From Altererythrobacter sp. KTW20L (GTDB lineage: Bacteria > Pseudomonadota > Alphaproteobacteria > Sphingomonadales > Sphingomonadaceae), in contig NZ_JAMFLH010000003.1 of the NCBI RefSeq assembly GCF_023501975.1, forward strand, positions 186,001 through 250,000: 64,000 nt of DNA. The letters are read 5' to 3'. Below are positions 1-9,634 of the stretch, one piece after another (the first letter of the stretch is position 1; the number at the start of each line of letters is the position of its first letter). The translations under genes were made by a program, and so were the position numbers. The notes under the pieces were generated by a model. It did not search any database and was not told where the DNA came from. It saw nothing but the letters and a program-made list of their open reading frames with translations.

Positions 1-422
1 CTCAGGCCGATGCCACGGCGGCGGGCAACAGCGAACTGGCAGGCTCGATCTCTGCCGACCGGGCGCGGGCCTTTGTCGCCATGGGGCAGGAGCTGGACGG
101 CGCGCAGGCGCTGGCCCAGGCGCGCGAGCTGGCGACGCAGGATCCCGCAGTCTGGCTGCTGTCGGCCACGCTGGCCCGGCGGATGGACGACTTTGCATCG
201 GCCCGCGGGTGGATCGCCATTGCCGCCGCGCTCGATCCGGCCAATCCGGCGATCGGGCTGGAAGCGGGCGTGATATCCGTGCTGAGCGGCAGTGACGATG
301 CGGCGCGACAAAGCTGGCAATCGGTAGTGGACCTCGCCCCGCGATCCCCGGAAGCAGACGTTGCACGAACCTATCTGGCACAGCTCGACGAAGTTGGCGA
401 ACCAGAGGAGGGCAGCCGATGA
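1..422 (+). CDS. TPR-like repeat protein, C-terminal part (start outside window)
   Basis: The reading frame is open from position 3 and ends with TGA at 420-422. About 139 residues of the C-terminus are visible. The sequence is Ala-rich and helical, with repeating helix-turn-helix units of about 34 residues (for example around [17 protein letters not shown] and [16 protein letters not shown]), as expected for tetratricopeptide-type repeats. No catalytic motif is visible and the N-terminal part is outside the window, so partner and location cannot be given. The stop codon overlaps the next start as ATGA, so the two genes are probably translated together. TPR assignment is by pattern only. Confidence 0.6.
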   Translation, partial: QADATAAGNSELAGSISADRARAFVAMGQELDGAQALAQARELATQDPAVWLLSATLARRMDDFASARGWIAIAAALDPANPAIGLEAGVISVLSGSDDAARQSWQSVVDLAPRSPEADVARTYLAQLDEVGEPEEGSR

Positions 423-1399
423 TCCCGCTATCGGTCCTCGACCTCGTCCCCGTCCGCGAGGGCTCCGATGCTGCGACCGCCTTGCGCGAAGCGGGCGAGC
501 TGGCGAACGTGGCGGAGGAGGCAGGGTACAAACGCTTCTGGGTGGCCGAACACCACGCCACCCCCGGTATCGCGGGCGGCGCGACTGCGGTGGTGCTGGC
601 GCATATCGGCCATGCCACCAGCACGATCCGCGTTGGATCGGGAGGGATCATGCTGCCCAACCACAACCCCTTCGTCATCGCAGAGCAGTTCGGCACGCTG
701 GATGCGCTGTTCCCCGGCCGGATCGACCTTGGCCTCGGTCGCGCGCCGGGTGCCGCGCCAATCCTCGGGCAGGCCCTGCGCAAGGACCTGCGCAGCGCGG
801 CGGACTATTTCCCGCAGGACGTGGTCGAACTGCGCGCGCTGCTGACCGGCGACATCGACCTGCCGATCGCTGCCACGCCGGGGCTTGGCTCCAATGTGCA
901 GATGTGGATGCTCGGCTCCAGCCTGTTCGGCGCGCAATTGGCCGCGCGGCTGGGCCTGCCCTATGCCTTTGCCAGCCACTTCGCGCCCGACCACCTCGAC
1001 GCCGCGCTGGAAACCTATCGCAGCCAGTTCCAGCCCTCGACCGTGCTCGACAAACCCCACGCCATGGCGGCCATGACCATGATCTGCGCCGACAGCGACG
1101 AGGAGGCGGCACTGCTCGCCTCGTCGCAGGACCAGTCCTTCGTGCGGCTGCGCAGCGGCGATCCGGGCAAGCTGCCGCCGCCCAAACCGGGCTACCGCGA
1201 GAGCCTGGACCTGTCGTCCCGCGCCATGCTGGAGAGAATGGACGTAGCCCGCGCCGTAGGCTCGCCCGCTACGGTCGCGGCAAAGATCGACCGCTTCGTG
1301 GCGCGCACACAGGCTGACGAGATCATCGTTTCGGGTGCCACCTTTGATCCCAAGGCGCGGCAACGCTCGCTACGGCTGGCAATAGATGCGCTGAACTGA
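419..1399 (+). CDS. LLM-class flavin-dependent oxidoreductase (luciferase-like)
   Basis: A 326-residue protein that reads as a bacterial luciferase-like monooxygenase of the MsnO8 subgroup, which use FMNH2 in a TIM barrel. Visible marks are the N-terminal [12 protein letters not shown] strand, the WVAEHH segment near residue 40, the [14 protein letters not shown] block near residue 70 and the [12 protein letters not shown] segment near residue 100, all characteristic of the family. Length is normal (about 320-340). The substrate is not predictable. It starts inside the stop of the upstream TPR-like gene (ATGA overlap), so it is likely co-translated. The next gene begins 83 bases downstream. 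Confidence 0.88.
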   Translation: MIPLSVLDLVPVREGSDAATALREAGELANVAEEAGYKRFWVAEHHATPGIAGGATAVVLAHIGHATSTIRVGSGGIMLPNHNPFVIAEQFGTLDALFPGRIDLGLGRAPGAAPILGQALRKDLRSAADYFPQDVVELRALLTGDIDLPIAATPGLGSNVQMWMLGSSLFGAQLAARLGLPYAFASHFAPDHLDAALETYRSQFQPSTVLDKPHAMAAMTMICADSDEEAALLASSQDQSFVRLRSGDPGKLPPPKPGYRESLDLSSRAMLERMDVARAVGSPATVAAKIDRFVARTQADEIIVSGATFDPKARQRSLRLAIDALN

Positions 1400-1482
1400 A
1401 CCGGTTTCATTTATTACCAACAGGGGGTGCCAAGCGCCTGTCCTCCCTGTATTGAACCGCGCCGGAAGAGGAGAAATACCGC

Positions 1483-4400
1483 ATGACGGCGAAATCGGAC
1501 AAGATCCTGCTGACTGAACTGGAGCGACGCATCGCAGGTTCGATCCTGCCAGGCGAAGCCGCGCTGGAAGGCCAGCCGCTGGCCGATGCAGCGCAGTTCC
1601 TGCTTGAAGCCGCAGCTGTCCGCGCGAAGAACCGCCCTGCCATCCTTGTTCGCAGCGCCACAGATGCCCGCCGCATCACCCGCATCGCCGTGGTCAACCG
1701 CGACGTACCGTTCCTGGTCGATTCGATCAGCCGGGCGATTGCCGATCACGGCCTGGCAGTGGACCTGCTGGTCCACCCGATCCTGCCGGTCCTGCGCGAT
1801 GACTGCCGCCAGCTTGCTGGCCTGCCGAAAGACGACGCACCCGGCGCCATCCGCGAAAGCTTCATCTATCTGGAGACAGACCGGATCGACGCGAAGCAGC
1901 GCCGCGCGCTGGAAGCCGAACTGGTCCGCACCGTGGCCGATGTCCGCAAGGCCGTGGCCGACTGGCCGCAAATGCGCGCAGCGATAGAGGCCGATGCCGA
2001 GACCCTGCAGGATAGCGAAAGCGCCGAACTGCTGCGCTGGCTGGGCGGCGGCATGATGACGCAACTGGGCCATGTTACCCGCCACGCCGACGGCAGCGAA
2101 AGCGCAGCGCTGGGCATATGCCGCAAGAGCGCGGGCAACGTGCTGGCCGAACCGAGCTGGAAGCTCGCCTTCGCCTGGTTCAGGGACAAGGCGCGCCAGA
2201 GCCGCGTGTTGATCGTCAAGGCCAACCGCACCAGCCTGGTCCACCGCCGCGTGCCGCTGGACCTGTTCATCGTGCCGGTGATCGAGGGAGGCAAGGTCGC
2301 CGCCCTGTCGGTCCATGCGGGCATCTGGACCAGCGCCGCGCTCTCCACGCCGCCCGATGGCGTGCCCGTGCTGCGCCGCCAGCTGGAGGCTATCACTGCC
2401 AGCCTCAACTTCACCCCCGGCAGCCACGATCACAAGGCGCTGGTCCATGCCCTGTCGGTCCTGCCGCACGACCTGGTGATCGGCTTTGAGGCCGAGGACA
2501 CCTGCCGCGTTGCCACGGCCATGATGGCCCTGATCGACCGCCCGCGCCCGCGCTTGGCCCTGGTCGCCGCCCCGCTGAAGCGCCACCTGTTCGCTTTCGT
2601 CTGGCTGCCGCGCGACATGCTGTCCACCACGGTGCGCGAGCAGATCGAAGCGCTGCTGACCGAAGGCACCGGCACGCAGATGCTCGACTGGAGCCTGACG
2701 GTGGAAGGCGGCAACCTCGCTATGCTGCGCTATGTCCTCGATGCGCGCAGTTCCGGTGCCAGCGAGCACGCGCCCGAACTGGACGCCCGGCTGGCCGACA
2801 TGCTGCGCGGGTGGAACGATGCGGTCGAGGCGGCGCTCGCCAAAACCGGGGAAGCGGGCCGCGCCGCCGCGCTCGCCCTGCGCCATGCGGGTTCCTTCCC
2901 GCAAGCCTACCGCACCACATACGGCGCCGAGGAAGCAGCACGCGACATCGCCTGCCTGCGCGCTCTCGGCGCAGACACCACGCTCCAGCCGCTGGGCCGC
3001 GACGTGCGGCTTTACAGGCTGCCGGGCGATCCGGCGGAGCATTTGCGGCTCAAGGTCTATCAGGCGGGCGGTTCGCTGCCGCTGTCCGATGCCGTGCCCG
3101 CGCTGGAGAACTTCGGCTTTCGCGTGCTGGCCGAAGTGCCGACCGACCTGATCGGCGAGGACGAGGTCACGATTCACGATTTCCTGCTCGGCACGGGTGC
3201 TGGTGCCCCGGCGCTGGAACGGGCCGAAGCGATCGAGCAGGCCGTGGTGGCCGTGCTCAATGCCCGGGCCGAGAACGACGTATTCAACCGGCTGGTGGTG
3301 AGCACCGGGCTTTCTGCCGTCGAAGCCGAATGGCTGCGGGCCTTCTACCGTTACCTCCGTCAGGCCCATGTCGCCTTCACCATCTATTCGGTGGTCGATG
3401 CCCTGGCCGCCGCGCCCGATGTTACCCGCGCACTGGTCGATCTTTTGCGCACGCGCCACGATCCCCGTTTCAAGGGTGACCGCGCGGAGGCTTCGGCCCG
3501 GATCGACGAACAGGTCCGCGCCGGGCTGGCGGGCGTTGGCGCGATCAACGATGACCGGATCCTGCGGCTCTACTGGCAGGTGATCCATGCCGTGCTGCGG
3601 GCCAATGTCTTTGCTGATGCGGGCGAGGAGGCGCTGGCCTTCAAGTTCGATTCCAGCCTCGTCCCCGGCCTGCCCAAGCCCGTGCCGTGGCGCGAGATTT
3701 TCGTCTATTCGCGGCGGGTCGAAGGCATTCACCTGCGCGCCGGGCCAGTGGCGCGCGGCGGGCTTCGCTGGTCCGACCGGCGCGACGATTTCCGCACCGA
3801 AGTGCTCGGCCTGATGAAGGCCCAGCGGGTGAAGAACGCGGTGATCGTGCCGACCGGTGCCAAGGGCGGGTTCTATCCCAAGCAATTGCCCAATCCGGCG
3901 CTCGATCGCGATGTCTGGGCGGCGGAAGGCAAGGCAAGCTACAAGCTGTTCATCCGCACCCTGCTGTCGGTCACCGACAATATCGTCGATGGCAAGGTCG
4001 TCCACCCGGCGGGCGTGGTGATCCATGACGGGCCGGACCCCTATTTCGTGGTTGCCGCCGACAAGGGCACGGCGAGCTTTTCCGACACGGCCAATGCCAT
4101 CGCGCTTGAGCACGGCTTCTGGCTGGGCGATGCCTTCGCCAGCGGCGGTTCCAACGGCTATGACCACAAGGCCATGGGCATCACCGCGCGCGGGGCCTGG
4201 CTGTCGGTCCAGCGGCACTTCCTCGAAATGGGCGTGGACGTGCAGGCAGAGCCCGTGCGCGTGGTCGGTTGCGGCGACATGTCGGGCGACGTGTTCGGCA
4301 ACGGCATGCTGTTGTCAAAGTCATTGAAGCTGGTGGCGGCCTTCGACCACCGGCACATTTTCATCGACCCCGATCCCGACCCCGCGACAAGCTGGGCCGA

Positions 4401-6156
4401 GCGCAAGCGCCTGTTCGACCTGCCGCGATCGAGCTGGGCAGACTATTCCGCCGAACTGCTGTCGAAGGGTGGCGGGGTCTTTCCGCGCAGCCAGAAGCGC
4501 ATCGCCCTGTCGAAGCAGGCCCAGGCGGCACTCGGCGTGACCGAGGCGGAACTTGATCCCGACAGCCTGATTTCCGCCATCCTCAAGAGCCCGGTGGACC
4601 TCGTCTGGTTCGGAGGCATCGGCACCTACGTGAAGGCGAGCGGCGAGAGCCATGCCCAGGTCGGCGATCCGGCCAACGATGCCCTGCGCGTCGATGGCGG
4701 CGACGTGCGTGCCAAGGTAATCGGCGAAGGCGCCAACCTCGGCGTGACCCAGGCCGGGCGGATCGACTATGCGCTGCATGGCGCGAGTGGCGCGGGCGGG
4801 CGGATCAATACCGATTTCATCGACAATTCGGCCGGGGTCGATTGTTCGGATAACGAGGTCAACATCAAGATCGCGCTCACGGCAGCGCAAGTCTCGGGCA
4901 AGCTCGGCGACAAGCGGCGCAATATGCTGCTGGCCGAAATGACCGACGAGGTCGCCGAACTGGTGCTGGAGGACAACCGCCTCCAGGCGCTCGCCCTGTC
5001 GATTGCCGGGATGGCCGGGGCGGACGCCATGGGCGCCTACCTGCGGCTGATCGAGACGCTGGAGGAACTGGGCGAACTGGACCGGCGGACCGAAGGTCTT
5101 GCCGCCAGCGACGTGCTCGCCCGCCGCGCGGCCGAGGGGCATGGCCTCACCCGTCCTGAACTGGCCGTGCTGCTGTCCAATGCCAAGCTCGCCCTGCAAG
5201 ATGCGATCGAGCAGGGCCCGCTGGCCGGTGATCCTGCCGCCGATGCCCTGGTGCTGGGCGATTTCCCGCCGCAGTTGCGGGACAAGTACCGCAAGGAACT
5301 GCTGAACCACCAGCTGCGGCGCGAGATCGTGGCGACCGTGGTGGCCAACCAGATCGTCAACCGGCTGGGGCTGATCCATCCGTTCGAACTGGTGGAGGAG
5401 GAAGGCACCTCGCTGGCGGAACTGGCCTGCGCTTTCGTGGCGGCCTGCGACCTGCTGGGCATGCACGAGCTGTGGCAGGCGATCGACACGGCGGCCATGC
5501 CGGAAGCCGCACGGCTGCAAATGTTCGACCAGGTGGCCCGCGCACTGCGCGGCCATATGGCCGACCTCTTGCGCACCAGCGGCTGTTCCCATGGTCCCTC
5601 TGCGCTGGGCAAGTCGCTCGGGCCGCTGGTGGGCGAACTGTCGGCCCATGCCGAAAAGCTGCTCGGCCTCGAAGTGCGCGGCCAGCGCGATGCGCTTACC
5701 TCCGGTATGGTAAAGGCAGGCGCGCCAGAGGCTCTCGCCGGACAGGTCGGACGGCTGTTCGCGCTCGACGGGGCGATCGGCCTTGCCACCCTGGCGCGCG
5801 ATACGCGGATACCGGCGGTGGACCTTGCCAATGCCTTCATCGCGCTTGGCACCATGCTCGGCCTCGACTGGGCCCAGGCCCGCGCCGCCACGATGAGCCC
5901 GCCCGATCCGTGGGAGCGGCTGCTGGCGGCAGGCCTGGCGCGCGATTTCCAGCAGATGCGGTTCGATTTCCTGCGCCACCTGGCAAACGGCAAGGCGCGC
6001 GGGATAGACGAGCGGATAGACCGCTGGGCCGCCGACCACGCGCCCGCCATCGCCCGGTTCCGCGCCATCGTGTCGCGCGCCCAGGCCATGCCGGCGGCCA
6101 GTCCCGCCATGCTCGCCCAGATCGCCGGACAGGCGCGCAACCTGCTGCAGGGTTGA
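1483..6156 (+). CDS. NAD-specific glutamate dehydrogenase, large (about 170 kDa) type
   Basis: A 1557-residue protein of the large NAD-GDH family (Bac_GDH), which oxidatively deaminates glutamate to 2-oxoglutarate and ammonia in the cytoplasm. The long N-terminal half carries the ACT-like regulatory modules of this family. The dehydrogenase core is recognised by RGGLRWSDRRDDFRTEV, the catalytic lysine segment PTGAKGGFYPK near residue 790, GGSNGYDHK near 887 and the NAD-site segment IGEGANLG further on. Length matches the family (about 1550-1650). The ATG is preceded by AAGAGGAG at a good distance. It probably serves glutamate or arginine catabolism. No regulator is adjacent. Confidence 0.95.
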   Translation: MTAKSDKILLTELERRIAGSILPGEAALEGQPLADAAQFLLEAAAVRAKNRPAILVRSATDARRITRIAVVNRDVPFLVDSISRAIADHGLAVDLLVHPILPVLRDDCRQLAGLPKDDAPGAIRESFIYLETDRIDAKQRRALEAELVRTVADVRKAVADWPQMRAAIEADAETLQDSESAELLRWLGGGMMTQLGHVTRHADGSESAALGICRKSAGNVLAEPSWKLAFAWFRDKARQSRVLIVKANRTSLVHRRVPLDLFIVPVIEGGKVAALSVHAGIWTSAALSTPPDGVPVLRRQLEAITASLNFTPGSHDHKALVHALSVLPHDLVIGFEAEDTCRVATAMMALIDRPRPRLALVAAPLKRHLFAFVWLPRDMLSTTVREQIEALLTEGTGTQMLDWSLTVEGGNLAMLRYVLDARSSGASEHAPELDARLADMLRGWNDAVEAALAKTGEAGRAAALALRHAGSFPQAYRTTYGAEEAARDIACLRALGADTTLQPLGRDVRLYRLPGDPAEHLRLKVYQAGGSLPLSDAVPALENFGFRVLAEVPTDLIGEDEVTIHDFLLGTGAGAPALERAEAIEQAVVAVLNARAENDVFNRLVVSTGLSAVEAEWLRAFYRYLRQAHVAFTIYSVVDALAAAPDVTRALVDLLRTRHDPRFKGDRAEASARIDEQVRAGLAGVGAINDDRILRLYWQVIHAVLRANVFADAGEEALAFKFDSSLVPGLPKPVPWREIFVYSRRVEGIHLRAGPVARGGLRWSDRRDDFRTEVLGLMKAQRVKNAVIVPTGAKGGFYPKQLPNPALDRDVWAAEGKASYKLFIRTLLSVTDNIVDGKVVHPAGVVIHDGPDPYFVVAADKGTASFSDTANAIALEHGFWLGDAFASGGSNGYDHKAMGITARGAWLSVQRHFLEMGVDVQAEPVRVVGCGDMSGDVFGNGMLLSKSLKLVAAFDHRHIFIDPDPDPATSWAERKRLFDLPRSSWADYSAELLSKGGGVFPRSQKRIALSKQAQAALGVTEAELDPDSLISAILKSPVDLVWFGGIGTYVKASGESHAQVGDPANDALRVDGGDVRAKVIGEGANLGVTQAGRIDYALHGASGAGGRINTDFIDNSAGVDCSDNEVNIKIALTAAQVSGKLGDKRRNMLLAEMTDEVAELVLEDNRLQALALSIAGMAGADAMGAYLRLIETLEELGELDRRTEGLAASDVLARRAAEGHGLTRPELAVLLSNAKLALQDAIEQGPLAGDPAADALVLGDFPPQLRDKYRKELLNHQLRREIVATVVANQIVNRLGLIHPFELVEEEGTSLAELACAFVAACDLLGMHELWQAIDTAAMPEAARLQMFDQVARALRGHMADLLRTSGCSHGPSALGKSLGPLVGELSAHAEKLLGLEVRGQRDALTSGMVKAGAPEALAGQVGRLFALDGAIGLATLARDTRIPAVDLANAFIALGTMLGLDWAQARAATMSPPDPWERLLAAGLARDFQQMRFDFLRHLANGKARGIDERIDRWAADHAPAIARFRAIVSRAQAMPAASPAMLAQIAGQARNLLQG

Positions 6157-6172
6157 GCGCAGCGCTTGACGG

Positions 6173-7435
6173 ATGGCCCATAAGGCGCAATCGCTCGTGC
6201 CCATGACCAGAGCCGATATCGTGATCGTGGGAACGGGCCATGGCGGGGCGCAGGCCGCCATCGCCTTGCGCCAGAACGGCTATGCAGGCTCGATCCTGAT
6301 GATCGGGCGCGACAAGGCCCTGCCCTATGAACGCCCGCCGCTGTCCAAGGAATATCTCGCGGGCGACAAGCCGTTCGAGCGCCTGCTGATCCGCCCGGAG
6401 AATTTCTGGGCCGACAAGCAGGTGTCGCTGATGCTTAGCACCACCGTCACCAAAATCGATCCGGTGGCAAAGCAGGTCATGCTGGCTGGCGGCGCAGGGC
6501 CGGTGGAATATGGCACACTGATATGGGCCGCAGGCGGCGATGCACGGCGGCTGTCCTGCGCGGGCGCGCATCTCGATGGCATCCACGCCGTGCGCGACAA
6601 GCGCGATGTCGATGCCCTGATGGCTGACCTTGCGGGCGGCAAGCGGCGCGTGGTGGTGGTCGGCGGCGGCTATATCGGGCTGGAAGCAGCGGCTGTGCTG
6701 ACCAAGCTGGAATGCCAGGTCACCCTGCTCGAAACCCTGCCGCGCCTGCTGGCCCGCGTCGCGGGTGAAGAGCTGTCGGACTTTTTCGCCCGCGAACACC
6801 GCAGCCACGGGGTGGACGTGCGGCTGGATTGCGCGCTGGAATCGATTGTCGGGGATGCGGATGACCGGATGACCGGCGTGAAACTGGCGAGCGGCGAGGA
6901 AGTGCCTTGCGACATCGTGGTGGTCGGCATCGGCATCGTGCCCGCCGTCAGCGCGCTGATCGCGGCGGGTGCGGCCGGGGCCAACGGCGTGGACGTGGAC
7001 GAATACTGCCGCACCAGCCTGCCCGATGTCTATGCCGTGGGCGACTGCGCGGCCCATGCCAATGCCTATGCCGACGGCGCGGTCATTCGGCTGGAAAGCG
7101 TGCAGAACGCCTCCGACATGGCGACCGTCGCGGCCAGGGATATCTGCGGCATGGCAGAACCCTATGACGCGCTGCCGTGGTTCTGGTCCAACCAGTATGA
7201 CCTGCGCCTGCAGACCGCGGGCCTCAGCATGGGGCACGACACGGCGGTGCTGCGCGGCGATCCGGCCAGCCGCAGCTTCTCGGTGATCTACCTCAAGGAC
7301 GGGCGGGTGATCGCGGTCGATGCGGTCAATTGCGTCAAGGACTATGCGCAGGGCCAGAAGCTGGTGAAGGCGCGCAGCGCGGCCAGTGCCGAGGCGCTGG
7401 TGGACGTGGACGTGCCGCTCAAGGATCTGCTCTAG
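6173..7435 (+). CDS. FAD/NAD(P)-dependent ferredoxin- or rubredoxin-reductase-type oxidoreductase
   Basis: A 420-residue two-dinucleotide-fold flavoprotein. The N-terminal FAD fold is [13 protein letters not shown], followed by [11 protein letters not shown], which is typical of reductases that feed P450s and Rieske oxygenases (ThcD/RhdA3 type). The NAD fold [10 protein letters not shown] lies near residue 162, and a late YAVGDCA segment binds FAD. It would pass electrons from NADH to a ferredoxin. A P450 gene lies 20 kb away, but no ferredoxin gene was recognised in the window, so the partner is unknown. Two starts are possible: 6173, or the ATG at 6203 (MTRADI), which fits the family N-terminus better. 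Neither has a strong ribosome binding site. Confidence 0.88.
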   Translation: MAHKAQSLVPMTRADIVIVGTGHGGAQAAIALRQNGYAGSILMIGRDKALPYERPPLSKEYLAGDKPFERLLIRPENFWADKQVSLMLSTTVTKIDPVAKQVMLAGGAGPVEYGTLIWAAGGDARRLSCAGAHLDGIHAVRDKRDVDALMADLAGGKRRVVVVGGGYIGLEAAAVLTKLECQVTLLETLPRLLARVAGEELSDFFAREHRSHGVDVRLDCALESIVGDADDRMTGVKLASGEEVPCDIVVVGIGIVPAVSALIAAGAAGANGVDVDEYCRTSLPDVYAVGDCAAHANAYADGAVIRLESVQNASDMATVAARDICGMAEPYDALPWFWSNQYDLRLQTAGLSMGHDTAVLRGDPASRSFSVIYLKDGRVIAVDAVNCVKDYAQGQKLVKARSAASAEALVDVDVPLKDLL

Positions 7436-7459
7436 CAGCGCCTAACACATTCCGGGCTC

Positions 7460-7524
7460 CCGTTCGTGTCGAGCGAAGTCGAGACATCGGCGCAAGGTGT
7501 CTCGACTTCGCTCGACACGAACGG
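7460..7524. repeat. Intergenic palindromic repeat, copy 1 of 3 (perfect 27-bp arms)
   Basis: The left arm 7460-7486 and right arm 7498-7524 are exact reverse complements, separated by an 11-base loop. The core is GTTCGTGTCGAGCGAAGTC. It lies between the convergent ends of the flavoprotein gene and queG. Two further copies, less perfect in the right arm, are at 26691-26755 and 34322-34388. All three are intergenic. Confidence 0.92.
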
Positions 7525-7538
7525 ACCCTGGGGGAACT

Positions 7539-8603
7539 TCAGGAAAGCCGCGCTATCGCCCACTGCGCGGCTTCGGCCACCACCTCGTCCGGATCGTCCA
7601 GCAGCGCCTCTACCGCCGGGACCAGCGCCCGATTGCCGCTGTTGCCCGCAGCATAGAGGCAGTTGCGCACGAACCGGTCCCTCCCCACCCGCTTGATAGG
7701 CGAGCCGGAGAACTTCGTGCGGAACGCCGCGTCATCCAGCGCCAACAGCGCCGCCAGATCGGGCGCGACCAAGTCTTCGCGCGGGGCGAAGGCCTGGTGC
7801 CGCGCCGCCACTTCGGCAAACTTGTTCCACGGGCACACGGCAAGGCAATCGTCGCAGCCATAGATGCGGTTGCCCATGTCTTCGCGGAATTCGTGCGGGA
7901 TCGGGCCTTTGTGCTCGATAGTCAGATAGGATATGCAGCGCCGCGCATCTAACCTGTATGGTTCGGGAAAGGCGTCGGTCGGGCAGGCCACCTGGCAGGC
8001 TTTGCACGATCCGCAGCGGTCCTGCCCCGGTTCGTCCGGCGTAAACGGCAGGGTGCAATAGATCGCCCCGAGAAACAGCCACGATCCATGTTCGCGGCTG
8101 ACCATGTTGGTGTGCTTGCCCTGCCACCCCAGCCCCGCTGCCGAACCCAGCGGCTTCTCCATCACCGGGGCCGTATCGACAAACAGCTTGAGCGCCATGT
8201 CCAGTCCGTGGCTTTCGGCCTCGGCCACCAGCCAGCGGGCCAGCGCCTTTGCTGCCTTCTTCAGCACATCGTGATAGTCCCGCCCCTGGGCATAGACCGA
8301 GATGCGGGCCTTGTCCGGATCGCCTTCCAGCGCCAGCGGGTCGTGTTCGGGCGCATAGGACATGGCCAGCGCGATTACGCTGGCAGCCTCGGGCCACATC
8401 GATTGTGGCCCCTGCCGCACCTCGGCGCGGTCCTTCATCCAGCCCATCGTGCCGTGATGGCCTGCATCGAGCCACGCGTGCAGCCGCGCGGCGCGCACCG
8501 GATCATCCTCGGCCGGAGCAAAGCCGACCGCGGCAAAGCCCAGCTCGGCCGCCTTGGCCCGCAGCTTTTCCTGGATCAGCGATATCACCGCTGCGTTAAC
8601 CAT
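7539..8603 (-). CDS. queG: Epoxyqueuosine reductase QueG
   Basis: A 354-residue protein that catalyses the last step of queuosine synthesis, reduction of epoxyqueuosine at tRNA position 34, using cobalamin and two [4Fe-4S] clusters. The two cluster motifs are clear: [12 protein letters not shown] near residues 195-206 and [12 protein letters not shown] near 247-258, both of the bacterial ferredoxin type. The N-terminal domain matches QueG (GHHGTMGWM segment), and a HEAT-like tail ends the protein. Length is normal. It is transcribed away from the ABC exporter genes, sharing a short (44-base) divergent spacer. Confidence 0.95.
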   Translation of the reverse strand: MVNAAVISLIQEKLRAKAAELGFAAVGFAPAEDDPVRAARLHAWLDAGHHGTMGWMKDRAEVRQGPQSMWPEAASVIALAMSYAPEHDPLALEGDPDKARISVYAQGRDYHDVLKKAAKALARWLVAEAESHGLDMALKLFVDTAPVMEKPLGSAAGLGWQGKHTNMVSREHGSWLFLGAIYCTLPFTPDEPGQDRCGSCKACQVACPTDAFPEPYRLDARRCISYLTIEHKGPIPHEFREDMGNRIYGCDDCLAVCPWNKFAEVAARHQAFAPREDLVAPDLAALLALDDAAFRTKFSGSPIKRVGRDRFVRNCLYAAGNSGNRALVPAVEALLDDPDEVVAEAAQWAIARLS

Positions 8604-8647
8604 AATCGCACTTGCTCGCGTTCATTGTTCGCCTGTACCCCGCCCCG

Positions 8648-9634
8648 ATGGACATTGCGACCACCCAGAAACCCGAAGCCGCGCCAGAGACCGCCCGCGA
8701 ACCGGCAATCGAAGCCCGGGGCCTCGTCAAGCGGTTCGACGATACCCTGGCGGTGGACGGGGTGGATATCATTGTCCCGCGCGGATCGATCACCGGCATC
8801 CTGGGGCCGAACGGCGCGGGCAAGACCACGACCCTGCGCATGTTGCTGGGCATCATCGACCCGGACGAAGGCATGCGCCGCGTGCTGGGACATGAGAACC
8901 CGCGCGATGTGGCCCGCCTGATCGGCTACCTGCCCGAAGAACGCGGGCTCTACCCGTCGATGAAGGCGGTCGATGCCATAGCCTTCATGGGCGCGCTGCG
9001 CGGCCTGTCGCTGCCAGAAGGGCGCAAGCGCGGGCGGGAATTGCTGGAAGACTATGGCCTTCGCCATGCCGCCGACAAGCAGATCCGCCATCTGTCCAAA
9101 GGCATGGCGCAGATCGTGCAACTGCTCGGCACCCTGGTCCACGATCCGCAGCTGGTCATCCTGGACGAGCCATTCTCCGGGCTCGACGCAATCAACCAGG
9201 GCAAGCTGGAAGTGCTGATCCGCAGCCTGGCCGACAAGGGCGTGACGGTGATTTTTTCGACCCACGTGATCGCCCATGCCGAACGCCTGTGCGAAGGCAT
9301 CGCCATCATCGCCGGTGGCAAGGTGCCCTTTGCCGGGCGGGTGGACGAAGCGCGCGACCGGATCCCCGCGCAGGTGCGGCTGGAAACTTCGGCCAATGAA
9401 GGGCCATGGCGCGCGGCCCTGCCTGCCAGCGCCCGCCGTTCTGGCAAGTTCTGGCAGTTCCCGCTGCCTGAAAGCGGGATCGAACCGCTGCTGCGTGCCC
9501 TGATAGACGGCAATGCCGGGATCCTGTCGCTGTCGATCGAGCGCGCGGGCCTGCACGATGCCTTCGTCGCCATCGCGGGCGAGGCGGCAGCGGCCAGTCT
9601 TGTAGCCACCTCAACCGGGGAGATGGCCGCATGA
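8648..9634 (+). CDS. ABC transporter ATP-binding protein (NatA-like)
   Basis: A 328-residue ATPase of an ABC-2 type exporter. Walker A (GPNGAGKTT, near residue 54), signature (LSKGM, near 147) and Walker B (VILDEPFSGLD, near 169) are present and normal. The C-terminal extension of about 100 residues is like that of NatA-type proteins. I chose the ATG at 8648 over an upstream in-frame TTG at 8612, because the residues between are unlike the family. It overlaps the permease gene by 4 bases (ATGA), so the two form one operon. The family NatAB exports sodium or lipophilic compounds; the substrate here is unknown. Confidence 0.9.
   Translation: MDIATTQKPEAAPETAREPAIEARGLVKRFDDTLAVDGVDIIVPRGSITGILGPNGAGKTTTLRMLLGIIDPDEGMRRVLGHENPRDVARLIGYLPEERGLYPSMKAVDAIAFMGALRGLSLPEGRKRGRELLEDYGLRHAADKQIRHLSKGMAQIVQLLGTLVHDPQLVILDEPFSGLDAINQGKLEVLIRSLADKGVTVIFSTHVIAHAERLCEGIAIIAGGKVPFAGRVDEARDRIPAQVRLETSANEGPWRAALPASARRSGKFWQFPLPESGIEPLLRALIDGNAGILSLSIERAGLHDAFVAIAGEAAAASLVATSTGEMAA

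Noticed and set aside
1414-4218. 934-residue open frame antisense to the glutamate dehydrogenase gene (and a 646-residue one at 4321-6261)
   Set aside because: They are mirror frames of a high-G+C gene with strong third-position bias. Composition (His, Gln, Gly, Arg-rich, no motifs) is that of a shadow, and the sense protein is fully family-like.
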